Part shown: positions 14,722 through 23,416 of the stretch, piece after piece
Position numbering within the stretch: the first letter of the stretch is position 1
Layout of the letters: every line of letters starts with the position of its first letter
Assembly: GCA_002404155.1 (NCBI GenBank)
Contig: DHJC01000062.1
Span: 1 to 40,003, forward strand
Direction: 5' to 3'
From: Chloroflexi bacterium UBA4730
GTDB taxonomy: Bacteria > Chloroflexota > Limnocylindria > P2-11E
Length of the DNA stretch: 40,003 bases
Program-made: the position numbers and the translations under genes
Notes under the pieces: generated by a model
What the model saw: the letters and a program-made list of their open reading frames with translations, nothing else
Databases searched by the model: none
Told to the model about the DNA's origin: nothing

Positions 14722-15955
14722 CGCGGCGCCGGCGCTCCGCCGGCACGACGCGTCGCTGTACATCGTCGCGAGCGGTCTCGGCGGCCTCGGCCTCGGGATC
14801 GCGCTCTTCTATCTGAACTTCCTCTACCGCGCGCTCGGCTTCGACGCACGCGCCATCGGCGTCCTCGGCGGCGCGCAGGCCCTCGGCGCGCTCGCCGGTG
14901 CCTTGCCTGCGGCACTGCTGCCGCGGCGCATGCCGCGCCGCAACGCCATCTTCACCGGCGGTTGCGTCACCGCGCTCGGCGTGATCGGTGTCCTCACCCA
15001 GACCGCGCTTCCCGCGCTCTTCATCGCGGCGGCGCTCACCGGCTGCGGCGGGATCATCGTCGCGTCGTCAGGCAGCGCGCTCGTCGCCGACGCGACGACC
15101 GGGCTCGACCGACCGCGGATGTTCGGCCAGCAGGTCGCACTCGGCGGGCTCGCGAGCTTCGCGGCCATCGCGATCGCCGGCGCGCTCGCCGCGCCGGTGG
15201 GCGTGGCGCTCGGGCGCACCGAGACGGACCCGCTGACGATCCGCACGGTCATCGGCATCGGCGGGGTGCTCGCGATCGCGTCGGCCGTCCCGATCCTCTT
15301 CGTTCGCCCGGCCGCGGTCGCCGTTGGCGCGCTCGACGCTCCGCATCGCCGGAGCCTGCTGCTGCGCTTCGTCGCGATCGAGATGGCCTTCGGGTTCGGC
15401 GCGGGCAGCTTCCTGCCGTTCGCGAACCTGTTCTTCGCGGACCGTTTCGGTCTCCCGATCGCCGGCGTCGGTCTCGCGATCGGCGCGCTGTCCCTCGCGG
15501 GAAGCGTCGGCGCGATCCTCAACGGCCGCCTCATCGTGCCGCGGCTGCCGCCGCTGACGGCGATCGTCCTGCCGGTCATCGCGTCGCTCCCGTTCGCGCT
15601 GCTCGCTGCCGTCGCGGGCCAGCCGCTGCTTGCCTGGGCCGCGCTCGCGCTCCGGGCCGCGCTCATGTACGGCTCGACGCCCAATTTCACCGCGCTCGAG
15701 CTCTCGTCGTTCGCGCCCGTCGAGCGGGCGGGGGCGGTCGCGGTCTTCGCGATCAGCTGGAACGGCGCGTCGGCAGCTGGCGCCGCCCTCTCCGGCGTCC
15801 TGCGCGCCGAGCTCGGAGCGACCGGGTACACCGCCAACCTCGTCACGCTCGTGCTCTCGTACCTCGTGGCCGCGACGCTGCTCGTGTTGTTCTTCCGGGC
15901 GCACGAGCCGCGGGGCGACGCGGCCGCGATGCTTCCGGCAGACTCGGCCCCATGA
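14675..15955 (+). CDS. Major facilitator superfamily transporter
   Basis: 426 aa with about 12 hydrophobic helices, beginning ASLYIVASGLGGLGLGIALFYL. A short basic loop after helix 2 (ALLPRRMPRRNAIF) corresponds to the MFS loop 2-3 motif. A drug-efflux or unassigned MFS_1 role is likely; no substrate clue is visible. The ATG at 14675 lies inside the end of the protease gene (47-bp overlap); no later ATG or GTG occurs before helix 1, which supports the overlap. The stop overlaps the argS start (ATGA). Confidence 0.88.
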   Translation: MGNNRPSTSPSAGRADAAPALRRHDASLYIVASGLGGLGLGIALFYLNFLYRALGFDARAIGVLGGAQALGALAGALPAALLPRRMPRRNAIFTGGCVTALGVIGVLTQTALPALFIAAALTGCGGIIVASSGSALVADATTGLDRPRMFGQQVALGGLASFAAIAIAGALAAPVGVALGRTETDPLTIRTVIGIGGVLAIASAVPILFVRPAAVAVGALDAPHRRSLLLRFVAIEMAFGFGAGSFLPFANLFFADRFGLPIAGVGLAIGALSLAGSVGAILNGRLIVPRLPPLTAIVLPVIASLPFALLAAVAGQPLLAWAALALRAALMYGSTPNFTALELSSFAPVERAGAVAVFAISWNGASAAGAALSGVLRAELGATGYTANLVTLVLSYLVAATLLVLFFRAHEPRGDAAAMLPADSAP

Positions 15956-17622
15956 CCGCGACCGCGCGTGACCTGGTCCACGACGCCGTGACCGCTGGTG
16001 TCCTCGCCGCGAGCGACGCACTCGGATGGGGCGATCCGGCACGCGCCGCGGCGGTGGAGATCGAGCGACCGGCGGAGAAGGCCCACGGTGACTACGCCGC
16101 GAACATCGCGATGCGCCTCGCGAAGCCGCTGCGGCGTCCGCCGCTCGAGATCGCCAAGGCGATCGCGGAGCGCGTCCCGGTACGGGACGGCATCGCGTCG
16201 GTCGACGCGGCACCGCCGGGGTTCATCAACGTGCGCCTGGATCCAGCGTGGCTCGCGCGGCAGGTCGAGGTCATCGTCAGCGAAGGCGATCGCTTTGGCC
16301 GCAATGACGCGCTGAATGGCCGCAGGTTCCAGGTCGAGTTCGTCTCCGCGAATCCCACGGGCCCGGTCACCGTCGCGAATGCCCGCGGCGGACCGATCGG
16401 CGATGTGCTTGCGAACGTGCTGGCGTTCTCGGGAGCCGACGTGCAGCGCGAGTACTACATCAACGACGCGGGCACGCAGCTCGACGTGTTCGGGCGCAGC
16501 GTCGCGGTCCGGTACCTCGAGCTCGGCGGCAAGACCGGGCTTGTCATCCCCGACGACGGCTATCCGGCGGACTACGTGGTCGACCTTGCGCGCGCGCTCC
16601 GGGACAAGGTCGGCGGCGCATTCGATGACCAGACGCCCGAAGAGCTCGCGCCGCAGTTCGCGCGGGCCGCGCTCGACACCGTCATCGAATGGCACAAGGC
16701 GACGATGCGGAAGTTCCGCATCGCCTTCGACTCGTTCTATCGCGAGACCGCGCTCATGGAGTCCGGCTACTTCATGAAGACCATCGAAGCGCTGCGCGAG
16801 GCCGGCCACATCGAGGAGCGCGACGGCGCCGTCTGGCTGAAGTCTCGCGAGCTGGGCGAGGACATCGACAGCGTCCTCATCCGGAGCACCGGCGTGCCGA
16901 CGTATTTCGGCGTCGACGTCGCGTATCACCGGGAGGCGCTCGTGGACCGCGGCTTGGACAGGAAGATCGATGTCTGGGGCGCGAACACCCACGGCCACGC
17001 TCGCCGGATGAAGACGGCGATGACCGCGCTGGGGCTCGAGGGCCGCTGGGTGGTCGTGCTCTATCAGTTCGTGAGATTCCTCCACGAAGGCGTCCTCGTG
17101 AACATGGCCCGCCGCCGCGGCCAGTTCATTCGCCTCGACGACGTGATCGACACGGTCGGCGTCGACGCGGCCCGCTGGTTCTTTCTCATGGCGAGCGCCG
17201 ACCGCACCCTCGATTTCGACCTCGAGCTGGCGGTGCAGCAGTCGAACGACAACCCCGTGTACTACGTGCAGTACGCGCACGCGCGGATCGCGAGCATCTT
17301 CCGCACGGCGGCCGAGCGCGGGCTGCGGTCCGAAGGCGCGGACGTCGCTCTGCTGACCGACGACGCCGAGCTCGACCTCGTCCGGCTCCTCCTTCGGTTC
17401 CCCGAGCTCGTCGAGGAGGTGCGCGACAAGCACAACGTGCACCTGTTCACGGGCTACGGGCTCGAGCTCGCGGGCGCGTTCCACGGCTTCTACAAGGGCA
17501 ATCGCGTGGTCGGGGACGACGAGGCGCGCTCGAAGGCGCGACTCCGGCTCGTCGAGGCCGTCGCTCTGACGCTGCGCCAGACCCTCGGACTGCTGGGGGT
17601 CAGCGCGCCCGAGTCGATGTGA
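15952..17622 (+). CDS. argS: Arginine--tRNA ligase with divergent signature motifs
   Basis: 556 aa. The start is ATG at 15952 overlapping the MFS stop (ATGA). The N-terminal Arg_tRNA_synt_N domain holds KAHGDYAANIAMRLAK. The class I catalytic domain reads VEFVSANPTGPVTVANARGGPIGD, where the HIGH-type tetrapeptide (usually HVGH or similar) is TVAN (140-143), and the KMSKS-type loop is NMARRRG (384-390). The DALR anticodon domain ends the protein (QYAHARIASIF through ALTLRQTLGLLGV). It charges tRNA-Arg with arginine. Length and overall order are normal, so it is surely ArgS. Loss of both motif histidines is unusual for the superfamily; this may be a lineage variant. Confidence 0.93.
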   Translation: MTATARDLVHDAVTAGVLAASDALGWGDPARAAAVEIERPAEKAHGDYAANIAMRLAKPLRRPPLEIAKAIAERVPVRDGIASVDAAPPGFINVRLDPAWLARQVEVIVSEGDRFGRNDALNGRRFQVEFVSANPTGPVTVANARGGPIGDVLANVLAFSGADVQREYYINDAGTQLDVFGRSVAVRYLELGGKTGLVIPDDGYPADYVVDLARALRDKVGGAFDDQTPEELAPQFARAALDTVIEWHKATMRKFRIAFDSFYRETALMESGYFMKTIEALREAGHIEERDGAVWLKSRELGEDIDSVLIRSTGVPTYFGVDVAYHREALVDRGLDRKIDVWGANTHGHARRMKTAMTALGLEGRWVVVLYQFVRFLHEGVLVNMARRRGQFIRLDDVIDTVGVDAARWFFLMASADRTLDFDLELAVQQSNDNPVYYVQYAHARIASIFRTAAERGLRSEGADVALLTDDAELDLVRLLLRFPELVEEVRDKHNVHLFTGYGLELAGAFHGFYKGNRVVGDDEARSKARLRLVEAVALTLRQTLGLLGVSAPESM

Positions 17623-18762
17623 TCAGCGCGGCCGAAAGAGCGTGACCGTGCGCCCGCCTGGCACGACCGTGAACCAGAGCAACGCATCGTCGCTGGCCGT
17701 CGGCGCAGCGCCGATCGCGGATGGAGCGTCCCGTGTCGGCTCGAGCGTCTTGGTGTCGAGGATCACGAACGCGTTCGCCGAGCAGTACCAACTGACGTAG
17801 CGCGTCCCCACGCTCAGCGCGTCGCATGACGAGCCTCCCGCGCCGATCGTCCGCTCCTCACCGCTCGCGAGGTTCACGGCACGTACCTTCCCTGCTGTCG
17901 CACCAGGGGTGTCGAGCCAGATCGCCCAGTCGCCGGCCAGGAACGCGCGATTGAAGCCGGGGATTCCGCCGACGACCTGCTGGTCGCCGACCGGACCGGT
18001 CGCGACGATCCGCTCCACACCGTTATCGAGGTCGCGGACGTGAAGCTGATCCTCGCTCTTGCCCCCGAGCACGTAGAGGAGCCGGCGCGCATCGATGCCG
18101 AGCGCAGCGATCCATTCCGGTGAGGAGCCGATCGGCGTCACCCGGCCGGGCTCGGCCAGCAGTGCGACACGTAGCTCTCCGGTGACGGACCCGCCGGGGC
18201 CCTCGATGAGCCGGGTCCACGCGACGCGGTCCGGACCGAGGACCACCGATCCGACCGGCCGCCGCGGCCCGCCGCCGCCGCCGCGAAACGTCGCCGCGCT
18301 CATGGCGAAGCGGTCGACCGCCGTCGCGTTGCCGGTGGAGAGATCGATCACCGTGAAGTCTTCGGAGTACGCCCCGCCGCCTTGGTAGGGCGCGCGGTAT
18401 TCGCCCAGCGCGACGCGGCCCGCGACAACCTGGCCAGGCAGGAAATGGGCGTCGGACTCGTAGACCGTCTGCCACGGGCCACTCGGCGCCGACGCGCGCA
18501 GGACTTTGGAGTCGTACGGCGGGAGCCCCTCTTTCGTGCTGAAGGCGACGAGCGCCCCGCGATCCGCGGCGAACGTCACCATCTCCCGGTCCGTGGGCAT
18601 CGTGAAGGCCGTGCCTGGCAGCGGACTCGCGCTCGGCGTCGCCGGTGTGGGCGTCGGCGCCGCGACCGACGGCGAGGCGGCCTGCGACGGTGGCGCGCCG
18701 AGCGTTGCCGGCGCGCACGCGACGAGGATGAACAAGGTCAGCGCGGCAGTGATCCTCAACAT
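17623..18762 (-). CDS. Putative lipoprotein with beta-propeller-like repeats
   Basis: 379 aa. The start is ATG at 18762, giving a clean lipoprotein signal MLRITAALTLFILVAC (lipobox LVAC, Cys16); the frame extends 18 codons upstream without a ribosome site. A Pro/Ser/Thr-rich linker follows. The rest shows repeated WD/TolB-like blades such as DRVAWTRLIEG, GDWAIWLDTPG, RYVSWYCSANAFVILDTKTL and DDALLWFTVVPGG, so a 6- or 7-bladed extracytoplasmic propeller is likely. Function is unknown. It is downstream of the exporter operon on the same strand (105-bp gap containing a small hairpin) and its stop abuts the argS stop head-on. Confidence 0.75.
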   Translation of the reverse strand: MLRITAALTLFILVACAPATLGAPPSQAASPSVAAPTPTPATPSASPLPGTAFTMPTDREMVTFAADRGALVAFSTKEGLPPYDSKVLRASAPSGPWQTVYESDAHFLPGQVVAGRVALGEYRAPYQGGGAYSEDFTVIDLSTGNATAVDRFAMSAATFRGGGGGPRRPVGSVVLGPDRVAWTRLIEGPGGSVTGELRVALLAEPGRVTPIGSSPEWIAALGIDARRLLYVLGGKSEDQLHVRDLDNGVERIVATGPVGDQQVVGGIPGFNRAFLAGDWAIWLDTPGATAGKVRAVNLASGEERTIGAGGSSCDALSVGTRYVSWYCSANAFVILDTKTLEPTRDAPSAIGAAPTASDDALLWFTVVPGGRTVTLFRPR

Positions 18763-18835
18763 GGGTGAATCGTCGCCGCGCAGGGAGGCGCCGTCGTCAG
18801 ACTTGCGCACCGCCAACTCGTAGGGCCGGTCGGGC

Positions 18836-18854
18836 GGCGAGCCGCTCGCTCGCC
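18836..18854 (-). terminator. Small GC hairpin at the end of the exporter operon
   Basis: GGCGAGC (18836-18842) pairs with GCTCGCC (18848-18854) around a 5-nt loop, 13 bp after the stop of the DUF5666-like gene. There is no T-tract, so read-through into the lipoprotein gene is possible. Confidence 0.3.
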
Positions 18855-18867
18855 TGCGCGAAACGGG

Positions 18868-19431
18868 CTAGCGGGTCGGTGTCGGCCGCGGGCTCTGGCT
18901 TGCGCCGGCGCCGCCTCGGCCGCCCGGGAACTGCGTGCCGCCAAGAATGTCCCCGAGGATGTTCGTGCCGCCGAGCACGATCGTCTGCGCCGAGATCGTG
19001 CCGCTCGCCGTGTCCGGGGTGCCGGCGACCGTGACGGTGTCGCCGACCTTCAGGTCGGTGAGCTTCACGTCCGTCTCGACGGTCTTCACGACGCGGGTCC
19101 CGGTGCCGACCAGGACGAGCTGCGTCGTGGTCGTCGGCGTCGCGCCGTTCGCACCGCCGCCTGAGCGGACCGAGATGGTGATCGAGTCGCTGTTCACCGC
19201 GAGGATCTGGCCGTTGGCGACACCGCGAGCCGCGGCCGCGCCGCCGTTCGCGCCGGCGCCACCCGCCCCGCCGTTCGCGCCGCGACCCGTCGTCGCCCCC
19301 GTGGTCGAGCTCGCGGCCGTCGTCGCGGCCGGTGCTCGGGACGAGCCGAAGGCGTAGCCGCCGCCGAAGAGGGCGAGGGCCACGACGACCCCGACGATGA
19401 TCTGGACCGGACGCCGTGCAAGTACGTTCAT
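18868..19431 (-). CDS. Membrane-anchored DUF5666-like protein
   Basis: 187 aa from ATG with GGGAG upstream. One TM anchor (about 10-29) is followed by a Gly/Ala/Thr-rich spacer (about 35-75) and a small beta domain: GQILAVNSDSITISV, then TTQLVLVGTGTRVVKT, DLKVGDTVTVAGT and ISAQTIVLGG. This order (strand, T-rich strand, LKVGDxVxVxG, A-x-I) is that of DUF5666/OB-like domains of exported proteins. The tail is Gly/Pro/Ser-rich. It lies 12 bp after the ABC permease gene and closes the operon. It may act as an extracytoplasmic accessory factor of the exporter; function is not known. Confidence 0.72.
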   Translation of the reverse strand: MNVLARRPVQIIVGVVVALALFGGGYAFGSSRAPAATTAASSTTGATTGRGANGGAGGAGANGGAAAARGVANGQILAVNSDSITISVRSGGGANGATPTTTTQLVLVGTGTRVVKTVETDVKLTDLKVGDTVTVAGTPDTASGTISAQTIVLGGTNILGDILGGTQFPGGRGGAGASQSPRPTPTR

Positions 19432-19443
19432 TGCTGTTCTCCC

Positions 19444-20730
19444 TTACTCGTAGCGCAGTGCTTGGATCGGATGCAGGCGTGCGGCCCGCATCGCCGGGTA
19501 GAGGCCGAAGACCACACCGATCGCGACCGACACGCCGACCGCGATCGCGACGGTGCCCGCGGTGATCGCGATCGGGATGTTCGCTGCCGCCGGGATCTGC
19601 TTCACCACGACGGTGATGCCCCAGCCGAGCAGGATCCCCAGGATCCCGCCGATGCCGGTGAGCCCGATGGCCTCGATGAGGAACTGGGTGAGGATGTCGC
19701 GTCGCCGTGCCCCCACGGCCTTGCGGATCCCGATCTCGCGGGTCCGCTCGTTCACCGAGACCAGCATGATGTTCATGATCCCGATGCCGCCGACGAGGAG
19801 CGAGATGCCGCCGATCGCGGCGAGCAGGATCGTGAACGTCCCGGTGACCTGATTCAGCGCCGCGAGCGTGTCGTTCTGGTTCGTCACGGTGAAGTCCGCG
19901 CTCGCCGGGTCGCTGATCTTGTGCCGCTGCAGCAGGACGTCGGTGACGTCCGCGGTCGTGTTCGCCATCTCGTCGCTGCTCGCGGCCTTCACGATGATCG
20001 TGTTCACCGAGTTCGTGCGTCCGGTGAGGACGCGCTGCGCCGTCGTCGTCGGGACGAGGATCTGGTCGTCACGCGAGAAGCCGAACGTCGTGCCCTTCGC
20101 GTCGAGCATCCCGACGACCTTGAAGTTCACGATGCGTGCGCGCTGCGCCCCGCCGGCGCCGCCACCGCCGCCGAAGACCTGGCGGAGCTGGATGGTCTGG
20201 CCGGTCGGGTCGACACCGTCGCCGAACAGGTTCGCCGCGGTCGTCGATCCGAGGACCGCGACCTGGGCGTACACGCGGACGTCGTCGTCGGTGAAGAAGT
20301 CGCCGGTCGCGAGGCCCCAGTCGCGGACCTGCGGATAGCCCGTTGTCACGCCGACGATATTCGAGTTCCAGTTCTGCCCGGCGGCGGTGACCTGCCAGCG
20401 ACCAGCGCTCTGCTCCGCTTCGACCGCGCCGATCGTCGGGCCAAGCTGCGCTTGGATCGCGGTCATGTCGTCGAGCGTCAGGTTCATGCTCTGAACGCCG
20501 GCACCGCGAAGCCCGGTGTCGCTGTTCTGATTGCCCGCGGTCACCGTGACGAGGTTCGAGCCGAGCGAGAGCACCTGCTGCTGCACCTGGATCGACGCAC
20601 CGTTGCCGACCGCGACCATCGCGATCACCGACGCGACGCCGATGATGACGCCGAGCATCGTGAGCGCGGATCGCAGCTTGTTCACGATGATCGACTGCAG
20701 CGCTGAGCGGAACGAGTCGAAGATCTTCAT
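19444..20730 (-). CDS. MacB/FtsX-type ABC transporter permease
   Basis: 428 aa. TM1 near 20-45 (LRSALTMLGVIIGVASVIAMVAVG) is followed by the extracytoplasmic MacB_PCD domain (about 50-300), then three C-terminal TM helices with the FtsX signature GGIGIMNIMLVSVNERTREIGIRKAVGARRRDI. It is a mechanotransmission-type permease: it does not pass substrate through the membrane but couples cytosolic ATP hydrolysis to extracytoplasmic movements. ATGA overlap with the ATPase gene upstream. Confidence 0.93.
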   Translation of the reverse strand: MKIFDSFRSALQSIIVNKLRSALTMLGVIIGVASVIAMVAVGNGASIQVQQQVLSLGSNLVTVTAGNQNSDTGLRGAGVQSMNLTLDDMTAIQAQLGPTIGAVEAEQSAGRWQVTAAGQNWNSNIVGVTTGYPQVRDWGLATGDFFTDDDVRVYAQVAVLGSTTAANLFGDGVDPTGQTIQLRQVFGGGGGAGGAQRARIVNFKVVGMLDAKGTTFGFSRDDQILVPTTTAQRVLTGRTNSVNTIIVKAASSDEMANTTADVTDVLLQRHKISDPASADFTVTNQNDTLAALNQVTGTFTILLAAIGGISLLVGGIGIMNIMLVSVNERTREIGIRKAVGARRRDILTQFLIEAIGLTGIGGILGILLGWGITVVVKQIPAAANIPIAITAGTVAIAVGVSVAIGVVFGLYPAMRAARLHPIQALRYE

Positions 20731-21536
20731 CGGGCAGCCGCCGGCACGTGCGTGATGGTCCCGCTGTGCAGGTCCACCGATTGGCCGGCGCCGGCGTTGC
20801 GCAGCTCGTCCTCGGCCCGTCGCGGCTGGGGGACGAGTTCGTCGCCGGAAACGACGCCGTCGCGCATTCGCACGATGCGCTTGCAGTGCTCGGCCACGTC
20901 GGGCTCGTGCGTGACCATGACGACGGTCTTCCCTAGATCGTTCAGGCGCTGGAAGATCGAGAGGATCTCCGCCGAGGACCGCGAGTCAAGGTTCCCCGTC
21001 GGCTCGTCGGCGAGGACGATCGACGGGTCGTTGAGGAGCGCTCGCGCGATCGCGACGCGCTGCTGCTGCCCACCGCTCAATTCGGTGGGCTTGTGGTGCA
21101 TCCGCTCGCCGAGACCGACGGCCGCGAGCGCGTCCTTCGCCCGCTGCGTGCGCCCGCGCGCGCTGCCGCCGTACACGAGCGGCAGCTCGACGTTCTCGAT
21201 CGCGTTGAGCCGGGGCAGAAGGTTGAAGGTCTGGAACACGAACCCGATATGCCGGTTGCGGATCGCCGCCAGCTGATCGTCATTGAGCTGCCGCACCTGC
21301 TCGCCCGCCAGGACATAGCTACCACTGTCGGGGACGTCGAGGCAGCCGAGAATGTTCATCATCGTCGACTTCCCCGAGCCCGATGGGCCCATGAGCGCGA
21401 CGAACTCGCCCGGATACACGTCCAGGTCGGCGCCCCGCAGCGCCTGGACGATGTTGTCTTTCCCCATGCGGTATGTCTTCGTGACGCCGCGGAGCCGGAT
21501 CACCGGACCGGACGTGCTCGGTGCGGCGGCGCTCAT
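20727..21536 (-). CDS. MacB/LolD-type ABC transporter ATP-binding protein
   Basis: 269 aa. Walker A is GPSGSGKST, the Q loop is FVFQTFNLLPRL, the signature is LSGGQQQRVAIARALL, and Walker B is IVLADEPTGNLD with the H loop VMVTHEP. The phrase NILGCLDVPDSGSY is typical of the MacB/LolD group. A C-terminal extension of about 40 residues follows. It powers the permease at 19444. Both neighbours overlap by ATGA, so adaptor, ATPase and permease are translated as one unit. Confidence 0.95.
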   Translation of the reverse strand: MSAAAPSTSGPVIRLRGVTKTYRMGKDNIVQALRGADLDVYPGEFVALMGPSGSGKSTMMNILGCLDVPDSGSYVLAGEQVRQLNDDQLAAIRNRHIGFVFQTFNLLPRLNAIENVELPLVYGGSARGRTQRAKDALAAVGLGERMHHKPTELSGGQQQRVAIARALLNDPSIVLADEPTGNLDSRSSAEILSIFQRLNDLGKTVVMVTHEPDVAEHCKRIVRMRDGVVSGDELVPQPRRAEDELRNAGAGQSVDLHSGTITHVPAAAR

Positions 21537-23380
21537 CGGCCGGGCCCGGGGACCGGGCCGCCGCCGCCGCCGCCGATCTGGATGCCGCGCGTGCCGCTTG
21601 TTGCGGCGGCGCGGGGCTGCGGCAGGACGACGACGTCGCCCTCCTGCACGCCGGTGAGGACCTCGGTCACGGTGTCGTTGGCGAGGCCGAATGTGACGGC
21701 GGTGTCGACCTGCTGCCCGTCCTTCATGACGGTCAGGTAGCGTCGCCCGCTCGCGGTCTTCACCGCGAGGTTCGGCACGGTGAGCGCGTTCGGGCTGCTC
21801 GCGATGATGACGTTCGCCGTGCCGCTCATCCCGGGCCGCACCGATGCGCTCGGGAGGTCGATCGTGACGTCGATGCCGTACACCGGCACGCCGGACGCGA
21901 TGGTCGCGACGGGGTCGAGGGACGTGACCTTGCCGGTCATCTTCTCCGTGCCGACCGCATCCACGGTGACGGTCGCGACCTGTCCGGCCTTCAGCTTGAC
22001 GATGTCCGCTTCCCCGATCGTGCCGTGCAGGGCCATCGAGCTGGTGTTCGCAACGACGATGAAGCCGGTCGTGCTGGCACTCGTGACGTTCTCACCGGCC
22101 TGCGCGCTGATCGAGACGATGACACCAGCCACCGTCGCCTTGATGACGGTGTTGTCGAGGTTCGACTGGGCCGTCGCGAGCGCCGTTTCCGCGTTGTTCA
22201 GCGAGTTCTGGGCGCTCTGCACATTCGACGGCTGGTTGTTCAACGACGTCTGGGCGCTCTGGAGGCTCTGCGCGGCACGGATCTGCGCGGCGGTGATGTT
22301 CTGCAGCGCGGTGATGTAGCTGCCGGAGATGGCATCGGTGATGGTGGCGAGGCTGATGCCGGCCTGGGTGATCTTGTTCTTCGCATTGGTCGCGCCCTGC
22401 TGCTCGCCGGTGAGCGTGACGAGCAGGGCTGCGATGTCGGCGCGTGCCGTGTCGAGCGACACGTCGGCCTTCGCGTTCACCGTATTCAGCGAGTTCTGGG
22501 CGCTGGTCGCCGACGAGAGCGCGCTCCCGATCTGTCCGTTCGGCGCGTCGATCGCGCTCGTCAGCCGGGCCACCGCGGTGCTATACGCGACCTGGGCGGT
22601 CGCCAGCTGCTGGCTCGCCCCGGTCGGGTCGGCGTTCGCGGCGATCGCGGCGTCGAACGCGTTCACCTCGTTCAGGACCAGGTGCACCGCGGCGACGTAG
22701 TCGCCCTCCGCCGCGGTGTACACCCCCTGCACATAGCTCTGGGCGTTGCCCAGCGCCGCACCGGCCTGGTTCATGGACGTCTGCGCCGACCTGTTGTCGC
22801 TGATCTGGGTCGCGGCGGCGAGATCGCTCTGGATCTTCTGGACCTGCTGCTGGGCGACGCTGATTTGCGACACGTACGTCGCGAGGTCGTTGATCAGCGA
22901 GCCGTACAGGCTCGAGAAGTTGGCCTTCGCGGCGCCGTAGTTCAACGTCAGCTTTGCCAGCGCCTGCTGAGCGGTCGCGATGTCGTTCGCGGTCGACTGC
23001 TGGGTCTGGGCGTACGAGCTCTGCGCGTCACTGACCCCGGACAGCGCCTTGTTGTAGTTCGTCTGCGCCGCGTCGACGTTGTTCTGCGCCGTCGTCAACG
23101 CCGCCTGGAGGTCGGTCGTATCGAGCTTCGCGAGCGGCTGCCCGGCGGTCACCTGCTGACCCACCGTCACGTACAGCTGGGCGACCTTGCCGTTCGTCGC
23201 CGGATTCAGCTTGACCGTCCCCGCCGAGCTCACCGAGCCCGACACCGCGACGGTCTGGGTGACGGCGCCGCGCGCGACCTGTGCGGTCCGGACCTCGGCG
23301 GCCACGGGCGCGCTGCTGCACGCGGCGGCCAGCATGCCTGCCGCGACGGCGCCGATGAGGCCCTTTTGCATGATCGACAT
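21533..23380 (-). CDS. MacA/HlyD-like adaptor protein with very long coiled coil
   Basis: 615 aa, well above the roughly 370-400 of typical MacA. I start at ATG 23380 (MSIMQKGLIGAVAAGMLAAAC), which gives a signal peptide and possible lipobox Cys; GTG at 23401 is the alternative. Layout: barrel-sandwich half-motif (GKVAQLYVTVGQQVTAGQPLAKLD), then about 350 residues of helical repeats rich in Ala/Gln/Ser/Asn (AAQTNYNKALSGVSDAQSS, QNSLNNAETALATAQSNLD), then the second half-motif (TVIKATVAGVIVSISAQAGENV), a beta-barrel (GEADIVKLKAGQVATVTVDAV), a membrane-proximal domain, and a Gly/Pro tail. It should bridge the permease to an outside partner. No TolC is present. Confidence 0.9.
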   Translation of the reverse strand: MSIMQKGLIGAVAAGMLAAACSSAPVAAEVRTAQVARGAVTQTVAVSGSVSSAGTVKLNPATNGKVAQLYVTVGQQVTAGQPLAKLDTTDLQAALTTAQNNVDAAQTNYNKALSGVSDAQSSYAQTQQSTANDIATAQQALAKLTLNYGAAKANFSSLYGSLINDLATYVSQISVAQQQVQKIQSDLAAATQISDNRSAQTSMNQAGAALGNAQSYVQGVYTAAEGDYVAAVHLVLNEVNAFDAAIAANADPTGASQQLATAQVAYSTAVARLTSAIDAPNGQIGSALSSATSAQNSLNTVNAKADVSLDTARADIAALLVTLTGEQQGATNAKNKITQAGISLATITDAISGSYITALQNITAAQIRAAQSLQSAQTSLNNQPSNVQSAQNSLNNAETALATAQSNLDNTVIKATVAGVIVSISAQAGENVTSASTTGFIVVANTSSMALHGTIGEADIVKLKAGQVATVTVDAVGTEKMTGKVTSLDPVATIASGVPVYGIDVTIDLPSASVRPGMSGTANVIIASSPNALTVPNLAVKTASGRRYLTVMKDGQQVDTAVTFGLANDTVTEVLTGVQEGDVVVLPQPRAAATSGTRGIQIGGGGGGPVPGPGR

Positions 23381-23416
23381 CAGCCCTCTTCCCTTCTCCA
23401 CGCGAGACCGGCTCCC

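Noticed and set aside
14824..17484. 886-codon open frame antisense to the MFS gene and argS
   Set aside because: No recognisable domain and composition typical of a GC-rich antisense frame.
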